This document shows positions 1 through 6,682 of a DNA stretch of 6,916 bases, piece after piece (position 1 is the stretch's first letter; every line of letters starts with the position of its first letter). Below the pieces are notes generated by a model. The model was not told the DNA's origin, did not search any database, and saw nothing but the letters and a program-made list of their open reading frames with translations. This DNA comes from UBA1189 sp045544835 (GTDB lineage: Bacteria > Bacteroidota > Bacteroidia > Bacteroidales > Bacteroidaceae): contig JAZPZS010000086.1 in assembly GCA_045544835.1 (NCBI GenBank), forward strand, positions 1-6,916. Direction: 5' to 3'. The translations under genes were made by a program, and so were the position numbers.

Positions 1-2246
1 AGTTTGACTGCATGGTGCGCCGCCACGAAGAGATGATACAGCAGGTCATCCCCTCAGGCAGCAAGAAACGTACGCTGGGCAAGAAGATTCACGCCCTGCT
101 CGATGAACTCAAGGATATCTATCAGGGACTGTACCTCCTCAAGGATATCTCCTCCAATATGGAAGATACGGTGGTGAGCTATGGCGAACGCCTGTCGAGC
201 CTTATCGTGGGCGCTGTTATCGAAGATGCCGAGGTGTTTGACTCGCGCACCTTCATGAAGACCGAGCGCAAGCATCACAAGCATATCCTCGACTCGGAAC
301 TGTCAGAACAGCTCATCCGCGAAACCTTCCGTGAGCTGCCCAAGGTGTCTGTAGTACCGGGCTTCATCGCTTCGGACAAGAACACGGGCCGTGTCACCAA
401 CCTCGGTCGTGGCGGCTCGGACTATACGGCAGCAGTCATCGCCGCCATGCTCGATGCCACTTTGCTGGAGATATGGACCGATGTGGACGGTTTCATGACG
501 GCCGACCCCAAGGTTATCTCAACCGCCTATGCCATTGAGGAACTGAGCTACGTGGAGGCTATGGAGCTCTGCAACTTCGGTGCCAAGGTGGTATATCCTC
601 CTACGATCTATCCCGCCTTCCATAAGAATATTCCTATATTAATTAAGAATACGTTCAATCCCGATGCTCCCGGCACCATTATCCGTGAGCGCCTGAGCGA
701 CAATACCAAGCCCATCAAGGGCATCTCGAGCATCAACGACACGGCGCTCATCACCGTGCAGGGCCTCGGTATGGTGGGTGTCATCGGTGTGAATCACCGC
801 ATCTTCCGCACCTTGGCACAGAATGGTATCAGCGTGTTCCTCGTGTCGCAGGCTTCGTCAGAGAACAGCACCTCTATCGGTGTGCGCAACCAGGATGCCG
901 AGTTGGCATGCTCGGTGCTCAATGCCGAGTTTGCCAAGGAGATTGCCACGGGCGAAATCAACAATGTGACTGCCGAGAAGGGGCTCGCTACGGTAGCTAT
1001 CGTGGGCGAGAACATGAAGCATACCCCCGGTATCGCCGGTAAGCTGTTCGGTACCTTGGGCCGCAACGGTATCAACGTCATCGCTTGTGCACAGGGTGCC
1101 TCTGAGACCAACATCTCTTTCGTGGTAGATGCTACGTGGCTGCGCAAGACACTCAACGTGATACACGACTCGTTCTTCCTCTCCGAATACCAGGTGCTCA
1201 ACCTCTTCATCTGTGGTGTGGGTACCGTGGGCAGCAGCCTCATAGAGCAGATTCGCAGCCAGCGCGAGCGCTTGATGCACGAGCGCGGACTCAAGCTCAA
1301 CGTGGTGGGTATTGCCAGCGGACATTATGCCGTGTTTGACCGCGACGGTATCGACCTTACCAACTACCGCGACACCCTCAAGGCAGGCGGCGAGAGCAAT
1401 ATGCAGCGCCTCAAGAGCGAGGTTATCGGGATGAACATCTTCAACTCGGTATTCGTGGACTGTACCGCCAGCGATGAGGTGGCAGCGCTCTACAAGGATT
1501 TCCTCAACCATAACATCTCTGTGGTGGCAGCCAACAAGGTAGCTGCGTCATCGCAGTATGAGAACTATAGCGAACTGAAGCAGACCGCCCGCCGCCGTGG
1601 CGTGAAGTTCCTCTTCGAGACCAATGTTGGTGCCGGACTCCCCGTCATCAACACCATCAACGACCTCATCAACAGTGGCGACCGCATACTGCGCATCGAG
1701 GCTGTGGTGAGCGGTACGCTCAACTTTATCTTCAACACCATCAGTGCCGATATCCGTCTCAGCGACACCATCCGCCTGGCCAAGGAGAAGGGCTACAGCG
1801 AGCCCGATCCCCGTATCGACCTCAGCGGCAAGGACGTTATCCGCAAACTGGTCATCCTCGCCCGTGAGGCAGGCTATCCCATCGAGCAGGACGATGTGGA
1901 GAAGAACCTCTTCATCCCACAAGAGCTGTTCGACGGTTCGCTCGACGACTTCTGGGCCAACGTACCTTCGCTCGATGCCGACTTCGAGGAGCGTCGCCAG
2001 CGTCTCGTGGCCGACAACAAGCGTTGGCGCTTCGTGGCACGCCTCGATGAGGGCAAGGCCTCGGTATCGCTTCAGGAGGTCAACCAGTGGCACCCCTTCT
2101 ACAACCTCGAGGGCAGCAACAATATCATCCTGCTCACCACCGAGCGCTACAAGGAGTACCCCATGATGATTCAGGGCTACGGTGCCGGCGCCAGCGTTAC
2201 TGCTGCCGGTGTCTTTGCCGATATCATGTCGATTGCGAACATTTAA
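1..2246 (+). CDS. thrA: Bifunctional aspartate kinase / homoserine dehydrogenase (5'-truncated by window edge)
   Basis: Fused cytoplasmic enzyme for the first and third steps of the threonine/methionine branch: phosphorylation of aspartate and NAD(P)H reduction of aspartate semialdehyde to homoserine. The frame is open to base 3 without a stop, and the N-terminal kinase motif (KFGGTS) is absent, so about 65-70 residues lie outside; the ATG at 12 is internal. Numbering from that ATG: the kinase core ends with LGRGGSDY (131-138) and a DVDG segment; two ACT domains follow (about 235-390), with SQASSEN and AQGASETN, the usual allosteric threonine-binding region; the dehydrogenase begins with the nucleotide-binding GVGTVG (402-407), then AANK (K509) and EPDPRIDLSGKD (from 597). 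E597, D608 and K612 align with the acid/lysine residues known from yeast homoserine dehydrogenase. The C-terminus GYGAGASVTAAGVFADI is typical. It probably shares a transcript with the mutase-like gene 109 bp downstream. Confidence 0.96.
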   Translation, partial: FDCMVRRHEEMIQQVIPSGSKKRTLGKKIHALLDELKDIYQGLYLLKDISSNMEDTVVSYGERLSSLIVGAVIEDAEVFDSRTFMKTERKHHKHILDSELSEQLIRETFRELPKVSVVPGFIASDKNTGRVTNLGRGGSDYTAAVIAAMLDATLLEIWTDVDGFMTADPKVISTAYAIEELSYVEAMELCNFGAKVVYPPTIYPAFHKNIPILIKNTFNPDAPGTIIRERLSDNTKPIKGISSINDTALITVQGLGMVGVIGVNHRIFRTLAQNGISVFLVSQASSENSTSIGVRNQDAELACSVLNAEFAKEIATGEINNVTAEKGLATVAIVGENMKHTPGIAGKLFGTLGRNGINVIACAQGASETNISFVVDATWLRKTLNVIHDSFFLSEYQVLNLFICGVGTVGSSLIEQIRSQRERLMHERGLKLNVVGIASGHYAVFDRDGIDLTNYRDTLKAGGESNMQRLKSEVIGMNIFNSVFVDCTASDEVAALYKDFLNHNISVVAANKVAASSQYENYSELKQTARRRGVKFLFETNVGAGLPVINTINDLINSGDRILRIEAVVSGTLNFIFNTISADIRLSDTIRLAKEKGYSEPDPRIDLSGKDVIRKLVILAREAGYPIEQDDVEKNLFIPQELFDGSLDDFWANVPSLDADFEERRQRLVADNKRWRFVARLDEGKASVSLQEVNQWHPFYNLEGSNNIILLTTERYKEYPMMIQGYGAGASVTAAGVFADIMSIANI

Positions 2247-2254
2247 TTAAGTGA

Positions 2255-2282
2255 AGAGTTAAAAGTTAAGAGGGAAGAGTTC
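2255..2282 (+). repeat. Purine-rich heptamer repeat arm after thrA
   Basis: Four consecutive 7-base units, AGAGTTA, AAAGTTA, AGAGGGA and AGAGTTC, start 8 bases after the thrA stop codon. The octamer GAAGAGTT recurs at 2253-2260 and 2274-2281, three unit lengths apart. Bases 2268-2279 are the exact reverse complement of 2337-2348 in the pyrimidine array downstream, so the two arms look like opposite orientations of related heptamer repeats. It is non-coding. Whether it has a role or is simply a drifting short repeat cannot be told from one genome. Confidence 0.7.
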
Positions 2283-2348
2283 TCCTCCGCGATATATGAA
2301 CTCCTTCCCTTTTCCCTTTTCTCTCTTCCCTTTTCCCTCTTCCCTCTT
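2268..2348 (+). promoter_or_regulatory. Possible long-range leader hairpin between the two repeat arms
   Basis: Bases 2268-2279 (AAGAGGGAAGAG) pair perfectly over 12 bp with 2337-2348, closing a 57-nt loop. Because the pyrimidine side is heptamer-periodic, the same purine arm can also pair over 10 bp with 2344-2353 and over 9 bp with 2323-2331. In the thrA-mutase transcript this would give a stem able to slide in 7-nt steps and to end very near the start codon at 2356. The complementarity is seen in the sequence; any effect on translation or mRNA stability is inference. Confidence 0.35.
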
Positions 2349-2354
2349 CCCTCC
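2301..2354 (+). repeat. 54-nt pyrimidine tract of tandem TTCCCTY heptamers
   Basis: All 54 bases from 2301 to 2354 are C or T. From 2305 to 2353 they divide exactly into seven heptamers: TTCCCTT, TTCCCTT, TTCTCTC, TTCCCTT, TTCCCTC, TTCCCTC and TTCCCTC. The array ends one base before the ATG at 2356, so it occupies the place where a ribosome binding site would lie, and no purine-rich Shine-Dalgarno sequence is present. Such homopurine/homopyrimidine DNA can adopt triplex structures, and 7-base tandem repeats can change copy number by slippage; both are general properties, not shown here. Confidence 0.85.
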
Positions 2355-2355
2355 A

Positions 2356-3564
2356 ATGAAATATCTCATCATTCTCGGCGACGGTATGGCCGACTGGGCT
2401 GTACCCGCCTTAGACAATAAGACACTGTTGCAATATGCCCATACCCCGAATATGGACCGCCTGGCCCGTATGGGGCGTACGGGTATGCTGCGCACCGTGG
2501 CCGACGGCTTCCATCCCGGTAGCGAGGTGGCCAATATGTCGGTCCTTGGCTACGACCTCAACGAAGTATATGAGGGTAGGGGAGTGCTCGAGGCGGCCAA
2601 TATCGGTGTCGACCTCGCTCCCGATGAGATTGCTGCCCGCTGCAACCTCGTGTGCATCGAGGGCGATATCCTCAAGAACCACTCTTCGGGACATATCACC
2701 ACCGAGGAGGCCGATGTGCTGATACAGTACCTGCAAGAGCATCTGGGCGATGAGCGCGTGCGCTTTCACACCGGTGTGCAGTACCGTCACCTGCTCGTCA
2801 TCAAGGGAGGCGACAAGCGCTTGCATTGCACCCCGCCCCACGATGTGCCCCTGCAGCCTTTCCGCCCGCTGATGGTCAAGGCCGAGGTGCCCGAGGCGCA
2901 AGCCACAGCCGACCTCGTCAACGACCTCATCCTGCGTTCGCAGCAGCTCCTCGCCGAGCATCCGCTTAACAAGGCACGTGTGGCGGCAGGCAAAGACCCC
3001 GCCAACAGCATCTGGCCCTGGTCGTTCGGCAACAGACCCAATATGCGTCCCCTCAGTGCCATGTACCCACAGATACAGCGAGGCTCGGTCATCTCTGCCG
3101 TAGACCTCATCAATGGCATAGGCCACTATGCCGGACTGCGCCGCATCGCCGTAGAGGGCGCCACAGGTCTCTACGACACCAACTATGAGAACAAGGCCGC
3201 TGCAGCCATCGAGGCCCTGAAGACCGACGACCTTGTATACCTCCACATCGAAGCCAGCGATGAGGCTGGCCACGAGGGCGACGTGGCGCTGAAGCTGCGC
3301 ACCATCGAGAACCTCGATCGCCGTGCCGTAGGCCCCATCCTCGATGCCTTGGAGCAGTGGAGCGAGCCCGTCACCATCGCCATCCTCCCCGACCATCCCA
3401 CACCCTGTGCCCACCGCACCCACACGGCCGAGCCCGTGCCCTTCCTCATCTACCGCCCCGGCATAGCGCCCGACGACGTGCAGACCTTCGACGAGGTAGC
3501 CTGCCGGCAGGGAGCCTATGGCACACTCGAGAAGGATGAGTTCATCCGCACGCTATTGGCCTGA
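2356..3564 (+). CDS. aPGM-family phosphoglycerate mutase-like protein, probable alternative homoserine kinase
   Basis: 402-aa cytoplasmic metalloenzyme of the alkaline phosphatase superfamily, archaeal-type (cofactor-independent) phosphoglycerate mutase branch. Visible metal and catalytic motifs are GDGMAD at 8-13 (D9), PGSEVANMSVLGYD with likely nucleophile S56, EASDEAGHEGD at 299-309, and PDHPTPCAHRTHT at 345-357. The start at 2356 is chosen because family members begin MK-[hydrophobic]-GDGMAD; an in-frame ATG at 2296 would only add 20 residues of F/P/S/L encoded by the pyrimidine repeat. Bacteroidetes often lack a GHMP-type ThrB, and this subfamily next to thrA is annotated in TIGRFAMs as a proposed homoserine kinase, so the gene most likely supplies O-phosphohomoserine to threonine synthase. 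A glycolytic mutase role remains possible. No thrC follows; the next gene is convergent, 28 bp away. Fold assignment is very secure, substrate less so. Confidence 0.9.
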   Translation: MKYLIILGDGMADWAVPALDNKTLLQYAHTPNMDRLARMGRTGMLRTVADGFHPGSEVANMSVLGYDLNEVYEGRGVLEAANIGVDLAPDEIAARCNLVCIEGDILKNHSSGHITTEEADVLIQYLQEHLGDERVRFHTGVQYRHLLVIKGGDKRLHCTPPHDVPLQPFRPLMVKAEVPEAQATADLVNDLILRSQQLLAEHPLNKARVAAGKDPANSIWPWSFGNRPNMRPLSAMYPQIQRGSVISAVDLINGIGHYAGLRRIAVEGATGLYDTNYENKAAAAIEALKTDDLVYLHIEASDEAGHEGDVALKLRTIENLDRRAVGPILDALEQWSEPVTIAILPDHPTPCAHRTHTAEPVPFLIYRPGIAPDDVQTFDEVACRQGAYGTLEKDEFIRTLLA

Positions 3565-3592
3565 GGAGGCATGGAAGAGCTTGGATGATGGG

Positions 3593-4594
3593 CTAAAACA
3601 AGCGTAGGTTCTCGACTCCGGGTTTCAGTTGTCCCTGCTCTATCTTATGAATGATTTCCACTACGCGGTCGTTCATAGGGGTGGGGCATCCCACCTTTCT
3701 TCCGTAGGCCGATACGGCTCCGTTGATGGCGTCCACCTCGGTGAGCTTTCCCTTTTCCAAGTCCTGCAGCATGCTGGCCTTCAGCTTGGCGTGCTTACGG
3801 ATGGCGATGGGGATGATGAAGTAGGAGAACGCCTTCTTGGCCGCGTTGGAGTAGTTGAGCAGCTTGACGATATCCTTGCCCTGTACGGGCTCGATGCGTA
3901 TGCCGCCGGCTTGGCAGACGTCGATGCACTCCTTGATGAGTGCCTGCACGATGCGGCGCGAGACACGAGGCTTGGCGGCTTCGCCAAAGGTGCATCCCAG
4001 CACAGCGCTCATGCCCGAGAAGGATGCATTGATGAGCAGCTTGCTCCAGCGGGTGCCGATGAAGTTGTCCTCTACGTCGACGGTGCCCATGAGTTCGAGC
4101 AACTCCTTCACCCTGTCGAAGTGCCTGTTTCGCTGTTCCGAGATGGCTCCCAGCGAGAACGACAGGGCATCGGGCTCACTCGTGAGCTCACATATGCCTG
4201 GCGACTGCAGGGTAGCTCCCCAGGCAACGGTGCATCCCAGCACGCGTCCTTCGCCCAGGATATCGGCAATCTGCATCTCGGGCAGTCCGTTCTGGAATGT
4301 CACGAGCACCCCGTCGGGAGCGAGGTATCCCTTGAGCATCTCCACCACTTCGGCATTGTGCTGCTGCTTGGTCATGAGGAACAGGATGTCATACTGTCCG
4401 CTCATCTCGTCCGGGGTGTATGCAGTGACGCGTTGGGTGAACTGCATCGTGCCGACCACCTGAGCCCCCTTCGTCCTGAGCGCCTCTACGTGTGCCTTGT
4501 TGCGGTTTATCAACTCAATGTCCACACCAGCCTTGCTGATGAATGCTCCGAGGATGGTGCCTAACGAGCCGGCACCGTATATGGCTATGCGCAT
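3593..4594 (-). CDS. panE: 2-dehydropantoate 2-reductase (ketopantoate reductase, PanE/ApbA family)
   Basis: 333-aa cytoplasmic oxidoreductase predicted to reduce 2-dehydropantoate to pantoate with NADPH, in pantothenate/CoA synthesis. An N-terminal Rossmann domain opens with IYGAGSLG (G7, G9, G12), with R31 at the end of the second strand where NADPH-specific members carry a basic residue. QNG at 101-103 is the conserved substrate-side motif. The C-terminal helical domain has RWSKLLIN, where K185 aligns with catalytic K176 of E. coli PanE, then SMLQD (S274) and TEVDAING, where E286 aligns with E256. By my alignment the second asparagine of the KLxxNxxxN motif is serine (S193). It is about 30 residues longer than the E. 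coli enzyme. Transcription is in the same direction as the PL11 lyase, 43 bp downstream of it, and convergent with the mutase-like gene. ApbA/PanE paralogues with other substrates exist, so the exact reaction is likely rather than certain. Confidence 0.88.
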   Translation of the reverse strand: MRIAIYGAGSLGTILGAFISKAGVDIELINRNKAHVEALRTKGAQVVGTMQFTQRVTAYTPDEMSGQYDILFLMTKQQHNAEVVEMLKGYLAPDGVLVTFQNGLPEMQIADILGEGRVLGCTVAWGATLQSPGICELTSEPDALSFSLGAISEQRNRHFDRVKELLELMGTVDVEDNFIGTRWSKLLINASFSGMSAVLGCTFGEAAKPRVSRRIVQALIKECIDVCQAGGIRIEPVQGKDIVKLLNYSNAAKKAFSYFIIPIAIRKHAKLKASMLQDLEKGKLTEVDAINGAVSAYGRKVGCPTPMNDRVVEIIHKIEQGQLKPGVENLRLF

Positions 4595-4637
4595 AGTTGT
4601 ATCATTTTTTTAGGTTATGATGATAGGACGTTACGGC

Positions 4638-6491
4638 TTATTCGCCCAGGTAGTAGGAGGGCACGGGCGCTTGGGGATAGCCCATGGAGCGGTGTGCCAC
4701 GTAGCTACGGTACAGTGCGTCCTGCATGAGTGTGATGCGTCGGTCCTGGGCAGGGATGTTGGTGGTGTAGATGCGCAGCTCTCCGGGGAGCGACACGACG
4801 AGCTCCTCGCGCCAGTCGCCATAGAGGTCGGCGATGAGCTGCAGGCTTCCCTCTATGCCCTCGCCGACACTACTCTTGTCGGCCCACTTGACGATGTGCT
4901 GCGTGATGGGTTGCCCATTGCGCCAGCGCTCCATGAGCTCTTCGCGCGAGAGGGGGTTGTGCAGCACCTCGCGTGTGAGGTCAGCGTCCCACCATACCCA
5001 TCCACCGCAGGGCGGTATGTCCTCGTTGCGCCGTATATACTTGCCGTCGGCTGTGAGCAGGTATTTGTCGGTGCTCCCGCCCTTCTTGTCCTCGGTGGCG
5101 AAGCATTCGAGGCCAGGGTGCGACGGGTCGAAGTCGGCCACCATGCCATTGCCTACGTGCATGGTCTCGTGCCCTATGTTCCACACCTGCTCTCCGGTGC
5201 GTGCATCGACCATGCATACCCCTCGCCCGTTCGTGTGGTAGGGCTCAAGGCACAGCAGCACCTCCATGCCGGGGCGGCGAGGGTCGATGTCGGTGAGGTA
5301 AGCCTTGTCGGGATGTCCTAGTCCGGCCGACCACAGTGCCGTGCCGTTGTCGTCGACCATGCACGAGCCCAGGAGGATCTCGTCGCGCCCGTCATCGTCC
5401 ACGTCGCCTGTCACGAGGCTGTGGGCCCCCATGCTGCGGATGATGGGGTTCTCCTCGTCGCCATCCCAGCGCCAGGCACGCACCAGCTTGTCGCCGCGCA
5501 GCTCCCATGCGTCCACCACCATGAGCTTGTAGGTGCCTCGGCAGGCCAGTATGTAGGGAGTCTTTCCATCCAGGTAGGCCATGCCTATCTGGTTGCGGTT
5601 TTGGCGCACGAGGTTTCCGTATCGGTCGTTGCGCTCGGGCCAGTCTACGCGTGCCACCTCCCGGCCCGTCATGCCGTCCCATACGCTGAGGTACTCCTCG
5701 CCGCTGTCCACGCGTCCCTTCTCGTTGCGCCGCGTGGTCTCGGGAGCCGTCTTGAGGGCCACCTCGGCCCTTCCGTCGCCGTTGAAGTCATAGGCGATGA
5801 ACGGCGAGTACCACACACCGGGCTCGATGCCCTGTCCGAGGTCCCTGGACCACAGGAAGGTGCCGTCGCTGAGGTAGGCCTCTATCTGGTAGGTGCGTCC
5901 CTCGAGATTGCCGGGCATGCCGGGATCCACATTGCTGTCGGGGGTGCGCACGATGTAGTCATACTCGCCATCACCGTTGAGGTCGGCCACAGCCACCTTG
6001 CCAGCGCGCATCTTGGGGTCGCGCAGCTTCACGGTGCGGTAGTTGGTCAGCCCGCCCTTGTCCACCTCAAGCCTGTCCGAGGTGTCGACGACCCTCCCCT
6101 TGGCGTCGAGGACCGTAATCCAGTAGGAGGCTTGCGTTGCCGCGGGGGCCTGGTCGGTATAGTCACACACCTTGCCTATGGCCTTACGGGTGAGCCGCTG
6201 CTGCTTGCCGTCAGCCATGCGGTATACATGGAAGCTGGCCCCTTCCGGGTCGGTGGCGAGGAGCCGCCAGCTGAGGTGTATGCCCTTCCCGTCGACCGCG
6301 GGGGCAGCGGCGAGACCCCTGTCGAGGTGTTCGGCGACCCGTGTCGCCGCATGCCCCTCGACCATCGGCTTGGGCTCGTGCCTAGGCTCCAAGATCTCGT
6401 AGTAGTAGTTTCGTTCCCGTGGGTCCTGCGCTTGCAGCGCCAGTGCGATGGCCGATGCAGCCATCACGGTCAGTGTACGGATTCTCTTCAT
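4638..6491 (-). CDS. Secreted rhamnogalacturonan lyase, polysaccharide lyase family 11
   Basis: 617-aa enzyme predicted to cut the rhamnogalacturonan I backbone of pectin by beta-elimination. MKRIRTLTVMAASAIALALQA is a clear type I signal peptide with likely cleavage before QDP; no lipobox cysteine is seen, so a periplasmic location fits. An N-terminal beta-sandwich (about 45-150, with LSWR near 73-76 and FHVYR) precedes the large beta-propeller. The propeller carries calcium-binding-type loops DLNGDGEYD (170-178), DFNGDGRAE (235-243) and DVDDDGRDE (363-371), with degenerate versions further on, and ends in VPSYYLG as in YesW/YesX-type lyases. The length matches the family. Start 6491 was chosen for the signal peptide; ATGs at 6503 and 6527 are in frame and would lengthen it by 4 or 12 residues. 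No SusC/SusD, sensor or other pectinase is present in the window, so it appears detached from a full polysaccharide utilization locus. Confidence 0.93.
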   Translation of the reverse strand: MKRIRTLTVMAASAIALALQAQDPRERNYYYEILEPRHEPKPMVEGHAATRVAEHLDRGLAAAPAVDGKGIHLSWRLLATDPEGASFHVYRMADGKQQRLTRKAIGKVCDYTDQAPAATQASYWITVLDAKGRVVDTSDRLEVDKGGLTNYRTVKLRDPKMRAGKVAVADLNGDGEYDYIVRTPDSNVDPGMPGNLEGRTYQIEAYLSDGTFLWSRDLGQGIEPGVWYSPFIAYDFNGDGRAEVALKTAPETTRRNEKGRVDSGEEYLSVWDGMTGREVARVDWPERNDRYGNLVRQNRNQIGMAYLDGKTPYILACRGTYKLMVVDAWELRGDKLVRAWRWDGDEENPIIRSMGAHSLVTGDVDDDGRDEILLGSCMVDDNGTALWSAGLGHPDKAYLTDIDPRRPGMEVLLCLEPYHTNGRGVCMVDARTGEQVWNIGHETMHVGNGMVADFDPSHPGLECFATEDKKGGSTDKYLLTADGKYIRRNEDIPPCGGWVWWDADLTREVLHNPLSREELMERWRNGQPITQHIVKWADKSSVGEGIEGSLQLIADLYGDWREELVVSLPGELRIYTTNIPAQDRRITLMQDALYRSYVAHRSMGYPQAPVPSYYLGE

Positions 6492-6539
6492 GGTGTGGTT
6501 CATTTTGGGGTAGGTAGTCTTATACATTACTTGACTCCG

Positions 6540-6570
6540 TAAAAGTACTTTATTTATTTGGAGCGTGCAA
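6540..6570 (-). promoter_or_regulatory. Candidate Bacteroidetes-type promoter for the PL11 lyase
   Basis: Reading the minus strand, TTG (6570-6568) is followed after 20 bases by TACTTTTA (6547-6540). The Bacteroidetes primary-sigma pattern is TTTG or TTG, 19-21 bases, then TAnnTTTG, so only the last base of the downstream box differs. Transcription would start near 6535, giving a leader of roughly 45 nt to the ATG at 6491 and almost none to the ATG at 6527. This supports the shorter start. There is no Shine-Dalgarno sequence, as is usual in this phylum. Confidence 0.4.
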
Positions 6571-6607
6571 GAGGAGGGTGAAAAAATCTCAAATTTTATA
6601 AGCAAGC

Positions 6608-6631
6608 GCGCCCTGCTTCACGGCAGAGCGC
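6608..6631 (-). other. GC-rich hairpin in the spacer between the DUF4248 gene and the PL11 lyase
   Basis: A 9-bp stem forms between GCGCCCTGC (6608-6616) and GCAGAGCGC (6623-6631), with one G-T wobble (on the minus-strand RNA) and a 6-base loop. It lies 52 bp past the end of the 72-aa gene and upstream of the lyase promoter candidate. Neither strand has a U-run directly after it; on the minus strand the nearest T-run is about 20 bases further (6586-6581). It could be an imperfect terminator for the upstream gene or a leader or operator structure. The remainder of the 191-bp spacer is AT-rich and includes a run of ten A (6661-6670). Confidence 0.4.
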
Positions 6632-6682
6632 CCCCAAAGACAAATTACGTAAATAACAACAAAAAAAAAATGAAGTGTCTCG

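Noticed and set aside
858..1511. 217-codon open frame on the - strand inside thrA
   Set aside because: It is antisense to the ACT and dehydrogenase regions of thrA, with composition typical of a shadow frame.
2305..2353. CRISPR-like array
   Set aside because: The 7-base units are contiguous, with no spacers and no unit of CRISPR repeat length; it is a simple tandem repeat.
2410..3423. 337-codon open frame on the - strand
   Set aside because: It is antisense to the mutase-like gene, whose metal-binding motifs fix the true frame.
3565..3600. Terminator between the convergent mutase-like gene and panE
   Set aside because: Only a 3-bp AGC/GCT pairing is visible, with no GC-rich stem or T-run, so no terminator can be supported.
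3629..4564. 311-codon open frame on the + strand
   Set aside because: It mirrors panE almost exactly and has no recognisable motif; the minus-strand reading has complete Rossmann and catalytic motifs.
5421..6542. 373-codon open frame on the + strand
   Set aside because: It lies wholly antisense to the PL11 lyase, is rich in V, H, L and G with no domain pattern, and is explained by the GC-rich third codon positions of the real gene.
6492..6605. 38-residue N-terminal extension of the lyase from an ATG at 6605
   Set aside because: It would place about 38 non-signal residues before a clear signal peptide and would begin upstream of the likely promoter; the start at 6491 gives a normal secreted PL11 protein.
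6661..6670. Run of ten A (T on the minus strand) after the 72-aa gene as an intrinsic terminator
   Set aside because: No stable stem directly precedes the T-run on the minus strand; it is noted only as a homopolymer.
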